In this document: positions 28,019-36,117 of the stretch, piece after piece | Layout: every line of letters begins with the position of its first letter | Numbering within the stretch: position 1 is the stretch's first letter | Assembly (NCBI RefSeq): GCF_000310245.1 | Contig: NC_020505.1 | Coordinates: 1,336,001-1,400,000 of the forward strand | Source: Candidatus Sulfuricurvum sp. RIFRC-1 | Lineage (GTDB): Bacteria > Campylobacterota > Campylobacteria > Campylobacterales > Sulfurimonadaceae | Direction of reading: 5' to 3' | Length of the DNA: 64,000 nucleotides | The notes under the pieces: model-generated | Seen by the model: the letters and a program-made list of their open reading frames with translations, nothing else | Databases searched by the model: none | What the model was told of the DNA's origin: nothing | Program-made: the position numbers and the translations under genes

Positions 28019-28034
28019 TGCAATTTTTGTGCGA
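28019..28034 (-). promoter_or_regulatory. Variant sigma-54 promoter of the ferredoxin/NifX operon
   Basis: Minus-strand TCGCACAAAAATTGCA. It matches the canonical TGGCAC-N5-TTGCA at all positions except C for G at -25. The predicted start lies about 25 bases before the ferredoxin ATG. Confidence 0.75.
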
Positions 28035-28131
28035 GAGGATGGATAACGAAAATGTTTTAAGTTCAGATATAAAGTAAATAATTATTGACATTAAATAGAC
28101 ATTGTGATATTGTTTTGTAAAAGGGGCAAAT

Positions 28132-28398
28132 ATGTATTTTGATTGGAATGTCGATAAAAACAGTGAAATCAAAAAACAAAGAGGAATCGGTTTTGAAGAT
28201 TTTATTACCGCATTTGAAGAAGATAAAGTTCTCGACATTATCGAGCATCATCTTCCCCATAAATACCCCAATCAAAAATTATTTATTGTCGAGATCAATA
28301 GTTACATTCACTATGTCCCGTTCGTCATGAATGATGAGACCTATTTTCTCAAAAATATCATTCCAAGTCGAAAATATCATAAACAGTACAAAGGATAA
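28132..28398 (+). CDS. BrnT-like toxin
   Basis: An 88-residue protein with the BrnT start FDWNVDKNSEIKKQRGIGFE, a typical [F-x-W-D-x-x-K] beginning of this RelE-like RNase family, and a beta-rich end. It lies four bases before its probable antitoxin gene (toxin first, as in brnTA). It separates two nif-type operons and is likely acquired. Confidence 0.7.
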   Translation: MYFDWNVDKNSEIKKQRGIGFEDFITAFEEDKVLDIIEHHLPHKYPNQKLFIVEINSYIHYVPFVMNDETYFLKNIIPSRKYHKQYKG

Positions 28399-28401
28399 GT
28401 C

Positions 28402-28674
28402 ATGCAAAAATACACTGCCGAAGAATCAGCCCTACTCGATGCCATCGAAGCGGGAGAGTTTAAAAGTGTTGATAATCTCAAAGAAGAATTAGCAAAAGCC
28501 AAACAAGCCGCTAAAAATACGATTACGAAAAATAAAAATATCAATATCCGTATCTCAGAATCGGACATCGCGAAGCTCAAAGCCCGAAGCATCGAGGTAG
28601 GTATTCCGTACCAAACTATCGTTAGTGCCCTCATCCATAACTATACGACGGGGAAAATAAAGCTGGAGGCGTAA
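28402..28674 (+). CDS. CopG/BrnA-like antitoxin
   Basis: A 90-residue protein with a coiled N-terminal half (ELAKAKQAAKN) and a C-terminal ribbon-helix-helix (NINIRISESDIAKLKARSIE, then PYQTIVSALIHNYTTGK). It pairs with the BrnT-like toxin gene just upstream. Such antitoxins repress their own operon by DNA binding. Confidence 0.75.
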   Translation: MQKYTAEESALLDAIEAGEFKSVDNLKEELAKAKQAAKNTITKNKNINIRISESDIAKLKARSIEVGIPYQTIVSALIHNYTTGKIKLEA

Positions 28675-28676
28675 TT

Positions 28677-29885
28677 ATGAAATACATTATCGGGCTACTA
28701 CTTCTTTTTTCGATTTCACTATTTGCTTCCGATCAAAACGCTTCGCGTCCGATCCAAAAATCAAATTCGTATTTATTGGAAATGACACGACTGATTGATA
28801 AATATTATATCGAGGAAAACGATAGCAAAGTCATAACTTCTCAAATCAACAAAAAAATGTACAATTGGTATACAACCCACTGTGACCACAATAAAAGCGA
28901 TACCATAGATAATTGGCATCTAAAATGGAACAGTATAGAGCAATCTTGTCCTGATATGAATAAAAATATCCAAAATTCAATCTCCAATTCAATCTTAAAA
29001 GAATACGATGCAGCTATTGTTGACATTACCCCATACAAGACAAATCAAAAGCATGGTGGAACGGGACTCATACTAAGACGTATAAACGGTGAAATCATAG
29101 TCTTAGGTACATTAGAACAAACATCCGCTAGAACATTGAAAATCCCCTATGGAACCATCATCAAATTCATCAATGGTAAATCTACAGACGACATGTGCAT
29201 CGAAGACGCTTGGGATGCGTTAAAAGGGGATATAGGTTCCAAAATGACCATCATAACCGATAAAAATATTTCTTATACATTAACCATAGAACTACCTACT
29301 GCTCCTACAGTTTCTCATACCATCATAAAAGATAATATCGTTATCATTAAAATTCTAAGCTTTGATAACGATGCCCCTAAAAATATTACAAAAATTCTGC
29401 AACAGCTCCCTCCCGATATGAACATAGTATTGGATTTACGAAATAATACAGGTGGATTAGTAACGAGTGTATCTGGTACTGTAAGTCTTTTCGTTAAACC
29501 GTTCACAACACTTTTCAAGAATAAATCACGTCATAAAGATATGAATGACGATTATATAACATACAACAAGACTGAATATATTCCAAAGTCTGTAGTCATC
29601 CTTATCAATCAAGCGACAAGTGCTGGAGCATTGCTTGCTACCAAAATTCTACAAAAAGAGAATGCAACTATTGTGGGTGATTCGCAAGAAACCGTCAGTT
29701 CAATTAAAGTAATTATGCCGATAAACGAAGTATATTCATTTAAAATGCCAGTCGCTAAATTTTATTTACCCGATGGCACTGTCGCTTCGGGCACAACCGT
29801 AAAATCTGATATTTCGCTCGATATCAATTCTTTGGATGATGAAACACTTTATGAAAAAATTGCAACCATAATCAAAAATCGCTAA
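28677..29885 (+). CDS. S41-family (C-terminal processing) peptidase
   Basis: A 402-residue exported protease. A signal peptide (IIGLLLLFSISLFAS) is followed by a PDZ-like domain (about 110-200, GTGLILRRINGEIIVLGTL, GTIIKFINGKS) and the S41 core with LDLRNNTGGLVTSV and LINQATSAGALLATKIL. The serine of TSAGA is the expected nucleophile and the lysine in SSIKVIMP the base. Codons are unusually A/T-rich. It starts two bases after the BrnA-like antitoxin, so it may be part of the same acquired unit. Confidence 0.8.
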   Translation: MKYIIGLLLLFSISLFASDQNASRPIQKSNSYLLEMTRLIDKYYIEENDSKVITSQINKKMYNWYTTHCDHNKSDTIDNWHLKWNSIEQSCPDMNKNIQNSISNSILKEYDAAIVDITPYKTNQKHGGTGLILRRINGEIIVLGTLEQTSARTLKIPYGTIIKFINGKSTDDMCIEDAWDALKGDIGSKMTIITDKNISYTLTIELPTAPTVSHTIIKDNIVIIKILSFDNDAPKNITKILQQLPPDMNIVLDLRNNTGGLVTSVSGTVSLFVKPFTTLFKNKSRHKDMNDDYITYNKTEYIPKSVVILINQATSAGALLATKILQKENATIVGDSQETVSSIKVIMPINEVYSFKMPVAKFYLPDGTVASGTTVKSDISLDINSLDDETLYEKIATIIKNR

Positions 29886-29887
29886 TT

Positions 29888-30331
29888 TTACCGATTTGCT
29901 AACTTCGAAGCACATTGTTCAAAAGAAGTGGAATCCAAAACCGGCATCAGTTTGATATCGACGGCTTTGAGTAACAATGTGACGGAACACCCCTCGCATA
30001 ACTCCATCCGCTCGAACGCATCGGTAGTAATCAGAGAGTTGAGTTTTCCGCACGGAGTATCCACACTCACTTCGCTCAGAACAATACCTTTACGAAAATG
30101 TTGCAATTCACCGGAGAGATGGTTTTCGATCGAAACACTCCCCTCTTTGGTTCCCTTACAAATCGCAATCGCCGCCTCTTGGATACGACACTCGACCTCT
30201 TCGCCGATTCGGAGCCATTTCGGAGCTTCAGTTTTTAAAAGCTTTAATACCGTCTCTTTTGTCCGAACGGTGATACAGCTAAAAAACTCATCACTTTTAA
30301 TCTCTTCAACCGTTGCAGAAAATGAGTTCAT
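29888..30331 (-). CDS. Molybdate-binding (Mop/TOBE) domain protein
   Basis: A 147-residue protein made of two TOBE/Mop-like units (SATVEEIKSDEFFSCITVRT, then VLSEVSVDTPCGKLNSLITT) with a C-terminal SVTLLLKAVDIKLM, typical of molybdate-binding molbindins and ModE C-domains. It has no DNA-binding part. It could store or buffer molybdate for FeMo-co synthesis. ATG at 30331 follows AAGGAGTCTATT. It is the second gene behind the HicB/Sel1/NifU fusion. Confidence 0.75.
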   Translation of the reverse strand: MNSFSATVEEIKSDEFFSCITVRTKETVLKLLKTEAPKWLRIGEEVECRIQEAAIAICKGTKEGSVSIENHLSGELQHFRKGIVLSEVSVDTPCGKLNSLITTDAFERMELCEGCSVTLLLKAVDIKLMPVLDSTSFEQCASKLANR

Positions 30332-30341
30332 AATAGACTCC

Positions 30342-31232
30342 TTACCAGAGATAAATAACAATCTTTTTATCAATAACTTTTTCAAACTGCTCTAAAATCA
30401 TCCCCGCCGTCGAGGTAGGCCCGAGATGGCATCCCGAACAGGCTCCCAAATAGCGCAGCCAAATTTCAGGAGTATCTCCGCCGATATAATTGACCAGTTC
30501 CACTCCACCACCGTCACTCGCCAACGTAGGGGCGAGGTTTTCAGCGATCACCATTTCGACTTTGGCGCGCTGTGAGGATTCATCCATCATCCGAAATGCG
30601 ACATTTATGTCGGTCGCTTCTGACATATTACTGACATACGTAAGAAGTGCATGGGCTTGTGCTTCTCCGCTATGAGCGGCACGAATCATCCAACTCATCG
30701 AATTTAAAACATCTTCATCACGGAGCAAAATCCCGAGTTTAAGCTGAGCGGTTGGCATGTTGGCTTCTGCTGCAATTGTGTAGTAACGAATAGCTTCTGC
30801 TTTATCCGCAGTGACACCAATCCCATTTTCATACATTCCACCCATATAAAAAGAAGCAGTCTCATGCCCGTATGCTGCTGCACGTTCAAACAGTGTAAAG
30901 GCTATAGAAATATTTCTCTCTACCCCAAACCCTTTAACATACATGGTTCCCAGATTTACCATTGCATCCGTATTCGTAGCACTAAGTGGTTCCCAAATCG
31001 ATTTAGCCACCATATAATCTTTTTTATCATATGCTGCGATTGCTGTCTCCATTAATGGTTGTGCTTCCATGCTCTTCTCCTCACGATGTTTTAAATTTCT
31101 GCGTAAATCACTCATTGCCTCATCATAGGTATCGCCATACCCTTTGAGCTCTGGAAAATCACAGCTGTATATTTCATAACCGTCTCCCTCTTCATTACTA
31201 AAATAATGATAATGAGTTCGAAGGTCTTCCAT
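30342..31232 (-). CDS. HicB-like/Sel1-repeat/NifU-C-terminal fusion protein
   Basis: A 296-residue protein with an unusual domain order. Residues 1-50 resemble a HicB-like fold (YEIYSCDFPELKGYGDTYDEA). About 55-215 are Sel1/TPR-like repeats (AMVNLGTMYVKGFGVERNIS, ASFYMGGMYENGIGVTADKA). About 225-296 form a NifU C-terminal scaffold domain with the cluster-binding pair in LGACSGCHLGP. The last domain should hold a [4Fe-4S] cluster, while Sel1 repeats bind partner proteins. A second in-frame ATG at 31070 has a strong GAGGAG site, so a shorter Sel1-NifU product may also be made. The gene has its own variant sigma-54 site. Confidence 0.8.
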   Translation of the reverse strand: MEDLRTHYHYFSNEEGDGYEIYSCDFPELKGYGDTYDEAMSDLRRNLKHREEKSMEAQPLMETAIAAYDKKDYMVAKSIWEPLSATNTDAMVNLGTMYVKGFGVERNISIAFTLFERAAAYGHETASFYMGGMYENGIGVTADKAEAIRYYTIAAEANMPTAQLKLGILLRDEDVLNSMSWMIRAAHSGEAQAHALLTYVSNMSEATDINVAFRMMDESSQRAKVEMVIAENLAPTLASDGGGVELVNYIGGDTPEIWLRYLGACSGCHLGPTSTAGMILEQFEKVIDKKIVIYLW

Positions 31233-31257
31233 ATGTAGCTCTTTTTATGAGATAGAA

Positions 31258-31273
31258 TGCAATTGTCATTCTA
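31258..31273 (-). promoter_or_regulatory. Variant sigma-54 promoter of the Sel1/NifU fusion gene
   Basis: Minus-strand TAGAATGACAATTGCA. It lies back to back with the plus-strand site at 31280, so the two divergent operons share one 95-base control region. Confidence 0.62.
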
Positions 31274-31279
31274 AAATGA

Positions 31280-31295
31280 TCGAACAAAATATGCA
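31280..31295 (+). promoter_or_regulatory. Variant sigma-54 promoter of the NifX-like gene at 31327
   Basis: TCGAACAAAATATGCA, with the same TCGAACAAA start as the nifS site (12450). The predicted start lies about 20 bases before the ATG. Confidence 0.7.
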
Positions 31296-31326
31296 TAAGC
31301 TCTAATAATTCATCAAAGGAGCAGCG

Positions 31327-31722
31327 ATGTTAGCAATCCCTGTAGAATCTGATTCACCGGGTACGATGAGCACAAAACTGTTTGGCAATGCCAAATTTTT
31401 TGCGTTGGTCGATCCGCTCACAAAACAAAGCACTATCATCTCGAATGAAGGGTGTGGCAACGGTATACAAACGGCTAATTATCTTTTGGAAAATGGGGCA
31501 ACCTCTGCCGTTTACGGCTTTTTGGGAGATGGACCGTTTCACGTTATGGTACGCGGAGGGATGAGCGTTTATTGGCTAGGTTCTGAGACGATGCCGCTCA
31601 ACGAAGCAATCGATGTAATATTCACCCAAAGCCTCATCCAAGTCACCCCTGAAAATGCATCGGATTATCTCGATCCTGGTACTGCTGCGGGTGCATGCGA
31701 ATGCGGGTGTACACATGAGTGA
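31327..31722 (+). CDS. NifX/NafY-family cofactor-binding protein
   Basis: A 131-residue dinitrogenase cofactor family protein: AIPVESDSPGTMSTKLFGNA at the N-terminus, IISNEGCGNGIQTANYLLEN (helix and conserved cysteine) and a C-terminal metal-binding-like tail GACECGCTHE. The cysteine-rich tail is unusual for the family. ATG at 31327 follows AAAGGAGCAGCG. It overlaps the following small gene by eight bases and is the first gene of a five-gene unit up to 33347. Confidence 0.8.
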   Translation: MLAIPVESDSPGTMSTKLFGNAKFFALVDPLTKQSTIISNEGCGNGIQTANYLLENGATSAVYGFLGDGPFHVMVRGGMSVYWLGSETMPLNEAIDVIFTQSLIQVTPENASDYLDPGTAAGACECGCTHE

Positions 31723-31942
31723 AATTATCACATCTGAAATGGTAGAAATTCGGTCACTTATCGCTGAAACGGTTGCCAAACGCAATGCACTCAAACTTGA
31801 AATGGAACATTGGTATGAAACAAACTCAAGCCGTTTTAACCGTACCCATGAGCTGATCACGGTTGATTCAACCCTCTCTGAGTTGGATAGCCACTATAAA
31901 CGGTTATGGGATTACCATAACGGCAGATCAAGAGCTTCATGA
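31715..31942 (+). CDS. Small helical protein in the NifX-like operon
   Basis: A 75-residue helical protein (SEMVEIRSLIAETVAKRNAL, then HELITVDSTLSELDSHYKRL) with no recognised family. It overlaps both neighbours (eight bases upstream, four downstream), which supports real translation-coupled expression. A nitrogen-fixation role is inferred only from the operon. Confidence 0.65.
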   Translation: MSEIITSEMVEIRSLIAETVAKRNALKLEMEHWYETNSSRFNRTHELITVDSTLSELDSHYKRLWDYHNGRSRAS

Positions 31943-32538
31943 GCACTTTCTCCTCTTCTGCTCGTCTTCTCACCGATATTGGAGAGATTGAGCAGTACCG
32001 GAGAATTTTGGATAAAGACAGTATCAAAAGCGGTGAACCCCACTGGGCGAGTATGGGAAAAAATACCATTACTCTCTTTCAGGTACTCATCGATCAGGAT
32101 TTGACCCATTTGGTGATGGTGTTGCAGCACTATCCCAAATACATTGAAGCGGTATGTGAACATTTTCGCTATGCCTACAGTTACAGCGAAAACAGTGCCG
32201 ATATCGATGCGGCATCCGAGCTTTTAGAGATAGGTGAACCCTATTTTACAAAACAATTTGTTCGCAATGTGATGCGTAAATTGCCACGTTTGGAAAGTGA
32301 TGATCGTGATGCCTTACAACAGTTTTTGGAACGCCTAAACGAGAATCAAAACCGTTGGCATCCTCTTGTTACGATGCATTATCGTCATAGTATTAAACGT
32401 TTAATCGATACGTCGTCTCTTCACCCCCTGCAGCGGATCGTGTTAGAGAAAAAAATTGCTTCCGTGCGCGAAGTAATGACCTACGATTACGAAGCAAGTG
32501 ATCGGGATTCAAATCTTGATATCCCCTATATGACGTAA
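31939..32538 (+). CDS. Uncharacterised helical protein, paralog of the gene at 38608
   Basis: A 199-residue all-helical protein of unknown function. Its middle and C-terminal parts match the protein at 38608-39321: LHPLQRIVLEKKIASVRE against LHPLQAIVLQKQITHLKE, and ALVDNDF/VLIDQDL segments followed by similar helical spacing. ATG at 31939 overlaps the previous stop (ATGA). Both paralogs lie in operons with variant sigma-54 promoters, one with a NifX-like gene, the other with a VWA protein and NifO, so the family is probably part of nitrogenase maturation. Confidence 0.7.
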   Translation: MSTFSSSARLLTDIGEIEQYRRILDKDSIKSGEPHWASMGKNTITLFQVLIDQDLTHLVMVLQHYPKYIEAVCEHFRYAYSYSENSADIDAASELLEIGEPYFTKQFVRNVMRKLPRLESDDRDALQQFLERLNENQNRWHPLVTMHYRHSIKRLIDTSSLHPLQRIVLEKKIASVREVMTYDYEASDRDSNLDIPYMT

Positions 32539-32621
32539 ATTCTGCCCTGAAAGGGCAAGCTTTAGTGCCATAGCGGCTAGCGTAGCATAAGGGATTTTAT
32601 TCCTTGTGCGTTTAAATTTAA
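32537..32621 (+). repeat. Intergenic two-hairpin repeat, copy B
   Basis: First hairpin GCCC-TGAAA-GGGC, then core AAGCTTTAGTGCCATAGCGG, second hairpin AAGGGATTTTATTCCTT and tail GTTTAAATTTAAA. It lies between 31939 and 32638 in the sense direction of the operon. It aligns with copy A (434-520). Confidence 0.75.
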
Positions 32622-32637
32622 ATAGCAGGAGTTAATT

Positions 32638-33123
32638 ATGAATGAAAACCTAAAAAGCGAAGTACTAAAACATGCCCGTAATGCGTTTGAGCATGCGTGC
32701 ACCTTACGCGAAAACGAACGTATCGAAGTCTACCTCTATGATGGAGCGGTAAAAACCAGCGATGTTTTAGGTGAAGATGAAAAAATGCTCTACAGTCCTA
32801 ATAGAATTTTGTGTTATCAAGTCTGGGGACACGATTACCTCGAAGGGGAGATCCGTGCATGGATCGATCATGCGCGCTTAGAAATCAATCCTAAACCACT
32901 CGAAGAAAGCATCCTCGAGACATTGAATAAACTTGCTGTTTCAAAAGGTATTAGTAACGATGATGTGAGCTCGTATGAAATATTCGCCAACCTCCGAATG
33001 GAGCAAATCGAGCAAATCGAACACGCCATTATCGAATACTGGTGGGATAACAAAGAGGTTGAAAATGCCAAATCACTGGCATTAGAGCAAATCAACGACG
33101 CACTGGCGAGTATGGAGGGATGA
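32638..33123 (+). CDS. Uncharacterised protein in nif-type operon
   Basis: A 161-residue acidic protein I do not recognise (start KSEVLKHARNAFEHACTLRE; later YQVWGHDYLEGEIRAWIDHA and IEHAIIEYWWDNKEVENAKS). ATG at 32638 follows AGCAGGAGTTAATT. It overlaps the next small gene by four bases (ATGA). A repeat element separates it from the upstream genes, but no other promoter is apparent. Confidence 0.6.
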   Translation: MNENLKSEVLKHARNAFEHACTLRENERIEVYLYDGAVKTSDVLGEDEKMLYSPNRILCYQVWGHDYLEGEIRAWIDHARLEINPKPLEESILETLNKLAVSKGISNDDVSSYEIFANLRMEQIEQIEHAIIEYWWDNKEVENAKSLALEQINDALASMEG

Positions 33124-33347
33124 TACTCACCCTTTGTTCTGCCGCCGGTAACGTTCACATCAATATCAGTGCAGATCAGTTCAAACATCTGCGCGAACCA
33201 TCCCTCACAAGCGATGATATTTGTGCGATTGCCGCTGAATGCGGATGTGATTGCGAATTGTTGATCGGTTATGTAGAGGATTTGAAAAAATCAATTCGTG
33301 AAATGATCGACATCGACAGTTCGTGCGACTATTCGGATCATCTGTAA
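33120..33347 (+). CDS. Small cysteine-containing protein in nif-type operon
   Basis: A 75-residue protein of unknown family. It has ILTLCSAAGNVHINISADQF at the start and a cysteine cluster AAECGCDCELL in the middle, with a further cysteine near the end (DSSCDYSDHL). The ATG overlaps the stop of the previous gene, which supports translation coupling. The cysteines may bind metal, but this is a guess. Confidence 0.55.
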   Translation: MILTLCSAAGNVHINISADQFKHLREPSLTSDDICAIAAECGCDCELLIGYVEDLKKSIREMIDIDSSCDYSDHL

Positions 33348-33407
33348 ATACATTTCACCTAATCAATGCTATAATTCAAAAGTATGTATATTATTAGGAG
33401 TTGTTTT

Positions 33408-34514
33408 ATGTTTTTGAAGAGTCTTCTGGTGTCAAGTGCATTACTCATGTCTGTTCTCATGATGGGAGGATGTACGACAGCTACTCCCCACGAATCTCTC
33501 AAAAATGCGATGTCAAAAACTTTTGATACCACCGGATATAACTATATCTCCACAACACGAATTACGAAACTCTCTTTTCCCGAAGATGAAACCAATACAA
33601 CAGCACTCACCTCTCTTTATTTGCAAAAAGGGATCGATGTCATCCGTGGATTTTCATTTGGGATTAACGGAGCGATTGATTATCGCGATACTATCCGATC
33701 CGAAGCCACTTATGATATGCATTATAATCGGGATAATGTAGAAATCTCGATGAAATTCCCATTTTTGTTCGATTATTCCACCAAAACACTCTATATGGGA
33801 AAAACATTTCTCAACACCATCTTCCCGATGAAGGGAGAAGATGAGGGGAAATTGATACGATTTGATCTTAATGATACCCTCATTAGTACCCTCATCGGTG
33901 AAGAGAGTATGAAACAATTCGATGAAAAGAAGATCCACAGTATCAACGCTGCGATTAAAGAGGGGACGATCAAAGCATTTAGCGACATAAACGGATCACA
34001 TTTTAGTTATCAACCGCTCAGTATTTTAGAAAAAAACAGTGGGAGTACGAAAAAAGTACACCTCTCACTCGATCGAAATCAATCCGTTACGATGCTCTTA
34101 ACCGTTCTCGATTCTATGATCCAAAAAATGTACTCTGAATCGATGATTACCAAAGAGATGTACGGCTCCTATATGTTTATCAGCGATCCAAAACAACTTG
34201 AACCGCTCATCGAAGAGTTGAACTTACACCTCGATTTTAATTTCGGCATCGATTCAGACGGACATATCGTTTATGTACAATCACTGATCAATGCATCCGA
34301 TAAAACCGATCGCTTTACCCTCGGTATCGAGAATACTACCTCATTGGAACATTTCAATGCCCCAAAATTCACCCTTGATCCAAAGAGTTCGGGGAGTGTC
34401 GATTATATGAAAGCTTTTCGTGAGTGGAAAAAGCTTCTCCCCGCCGATACAACTAAAGATTCGTTTGAAGATATTGAGAAAATCCAAGATCATAGCAGTG
34501 AGCAGATTATATAA
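33408..34514 (+). CDS. Predicted lipoprotein of unknown function
   Basis: A 368-residue exported protein with signal peptide and lipobox MMGGC (cysteine near residue 22). The remainder is rich in beta structure with repeated aromatic/charged strands (KVHLSLDRNQSVTMLLTVLD; LHLDFNFGIDSDGHIVYVQS). No family was recognised. ATG at 33408 follows TTAGGAGTTGTTTT. Three hairpins follow its stop codon. No nif-type promoter is seen. Confidence 0.7.
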   Translation: MFLKSLLVSSALLMSVLMMGGCTTATPHESLKNAMSKTFDTTGYNYISTTRITKLSFPEDETNTTALTSLYLQKGIDVIRGFSFGINGAIDYRDTIRSEATYDMHYNRDNVEISMKFPFLFDYSTKTLYMGKTFLNTIFPMKGEDEGKLIRFDLNDTLISTLIGEESMKQFDEKKIHSINAAIKEGTIKAFSDINGSHFSYQPLSILEKNSGSTKKVHLSLDRNQSVTMLLTVLDSMIQKMYSESMITKEMYGSYMFISDPKQLEPLIEELNLHLDFNFGIDSDGHIVYVQSLINASDKTDRFTLGIENTTSLEHFNAPKFTLDPKSSGSVDYMKAFREWKKLLPADTTKDSFEDIEKIQDHSSEQII

Positions 34515-34540
34515 ATAGACAAGCACTTCAGTATCTTTCT

Positions 34541-34620
34541 CCCGTATCCGAAAGATACGGGTAACTTCAGGGGTAGGGACATTTGTCCCTGCCACTAAAA
34601 CGGACAAGTTCGTTTTAGTG
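34541..34620. terminator. Three tandem hairpins after the lipoprotein gene
   Basis: CCCGTATC-CGAAA-GATACGGG, then AGGGACA-TT-TGTCCCT, then CACTAAAACG-GACAAGTT-CGTTTTAGTG. They lie between convergent genes and could end transcription from both sides. The second and third resemble dispersed REP-type sequences. Confidence 0.55.
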
Positions 34621-34632
34621 TGTAATATCAAA

Positions 34633-34944
34633 TTAAAAAAAGAACCAAATCAACAACGCCGTAGCGATGGCGAGGTTGAACCAGCTCCCCCCCTCTCCGA
34701 ACATCATGACTAAAAAATCAAAATAGTATTTTTCATACCATGCAGGTGAATGGGAGAGTGCTTCTTTAGCATACGCGGTGATTGGGGCTCCGTAGATAAA
34801 TGCGATAATTTCAGGAATAATCAAAAAGAGGACAATCCCCAAAAATCCCCATACCGATTTTTCGGGTTTCATCGATTTTAGAGCTTGTGCAGTTTTCGGA
34901 TGGTGGGCGAATTGGCGAGCTTTATTGAATAGTTTTTGTTTCAT
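34633..34944 (-). CDS. Small membrane protein
   Basis: A 103-residue protein with two predicted membrane segments (WGFLGIVLFLIIPEIIAFIYG and the C-terminal WFNLAIATALLIWFFF). No family is recognised. A TATAAT box lies seven bases before the ATG with no ribosome site between, so a leaderless transcript is possible, but it may equally be read from the MoxR/VWA operon upstream (21-base gap). Confidence 0.55.
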   Translation of the reverse strand: MKQKLFNKARQFAHHPKTAQALKSMKPEKSVWGFLGIVLFLIIPEIIAFIYGAPITAYAKEALSHSPAWYEKYYFDFLVMMFGEGGSWFNLAIATALLIWFFF

Positions 34945-34965
34945 GAATGCAATTATACCGTTCCT

Positions 34966-36117
34966 TTAGCTCTCAAATATCACCAAAGCTCTCCCAAACG
35001 GCACTTTCGCTTTTCTTGACAATGCCCACAACACCTCATAATTCGGCGGGATACGAGGATAAGACCCCTCACCATCGGTAAAATACAACAACATGGTCGT
35101 CATCGGAAGATTCGCTTCGACATAATCGAACGTCGGGCGGTAATCGGTTCCCCCTCCACCTTTGAGGCGAAAGTCCATACGCTCGCCCCCTTGGAACGTA
35201 TGGTGAGCGTGGACTTTGGCATCGGCGATGATGAGTTCGATTTTGACGGAGGGGAAGTTTTGCATGATGGTTTTAAACTCCTCCATAAATGCCCCCAAAA
35301 GCTGATCGTCGATGGAACCGCTCGTATCGATCGCCACACACAAACTCAACGTATCACTGGTGAGCGAGGGGAGAGCAATCCCCCGATGGATATGCTTTTT
35401 ATTCGGAGGCATAAAGGCGTAGTTATTACGCATGTGTCGATTTACGGCGTTGTAGAGTTCAAACCGCCAATCGACATCGGCTGGTTTTACTTTTTTCCCT
35501 AATCGCTCCAACCCTAAGGGCATAGCCCCCTTACGCTGAGCTACCTCCTGAGCAATCGAGGCGGCGTATTGCCATTGCAACTCATCCGACGTATCGAGTT
35601 CATCGGCGATACCGTCGATGTTAGTAAAACCTTGGGAATCATCCCCCTCTTGTTCCATCATAGCGTTTTGTGGCGCACTATCTCCACTCTCCCCAAACGC
35701 ATCCCCCTCTCCGAGATTTAGATCACTTTTAAGCGCATCGTATATCTCTTCGGCATACATCCCCTCATACTCTTTGTTGTAGTTTGCCCCTATCGGGATA
35801 TGCAGACCGCTTTTGGAGAGGAGATTGTTGATCGCATAGTCGGTCGCTAACTGCCAAAGCCTCCCTCTGCGGTTCAGTTTGCGCTGCTGATGGGAGAGGA
35901 CATGGTGCATGACGGCATTGGTGAGGATAAACATCACCTCCTCAACACTTCGACGCTCTAAAAACTCTACGTTGTAGATAAACCGCTTTCCGTTACTGGC
36001 ATATCCTGAGACATCATCGTTAGGCTCGAAGTTTAGCCGTGAAGAGAGCATCCCGAAATAGGGATATTTGACGGTCAATAAACTCTTAGCACGCAGGAGC
36101 AGTTGTTCGTGCGACAT
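34966..36117 (-). CDS. VWA-domain protein with putative metallopeptidase-like N-domain (pair 1)
   Basis: A 383-residue protein of the DUF2201/VWA-like family. The N-terminal part has AVMHHVLSHQQRKLNRRGRL, where related proteins carry HExxH; the glutamate is missing. A long acidic linker (about 150-200) is followed by the von Willebrand A-like domain with the metal-ion site LCVAIDTSGSI (DxSxS). The ATG shares TAATG with the stop of the MoxR gene upstream. In MoxR/VWA systems (CbbQO, NorQD, magnesium chelatase) such a partner links the ATPase to its target. Here nitrogenase assembly is the likely context. Confidence 0.85.
   Translation of the reverse strand: MSHEQLLLRAKSLLTVKYPYFGMLSSRLNFEPNDDVSGYASNGKRFIYNVEFLERRSVEEVMFILTNAVMHHVLSHQQRKLNRRGRLWQLATDYAINNLLSKSGLHIPIGANYNKEYEGMYAEEIYDALKSDLNLGEGDAFGESGDSAPQNAMMEQEGDDSQGFTNIDGIADELDTSDELQWQYAASIAQEVAQRKGAMPLGLERLGKKVKPADVDWRFELYNAVNRHMRNNYAFMPPNKKHIHRGIALPSLTSDTLSLCVAIDTSGSIDDQLLGAFMEEFKTIMQNFPSVKIELIIADAKVHAHHTFQGGERMDFRLKGGGGTDYRPTFDYVEANLPMTTMLLYFTDGEGSYPRIPPNYEVLWALSRKAKVPFGRALVIFES

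Noticed and set aside
27984-28238. Long N-terminal extension of the ferredoxin at 27609
   Set aside because: The extension covers the promoter region and a divergent gene; the ferredoxin fold and ribosome site begin at 27983.
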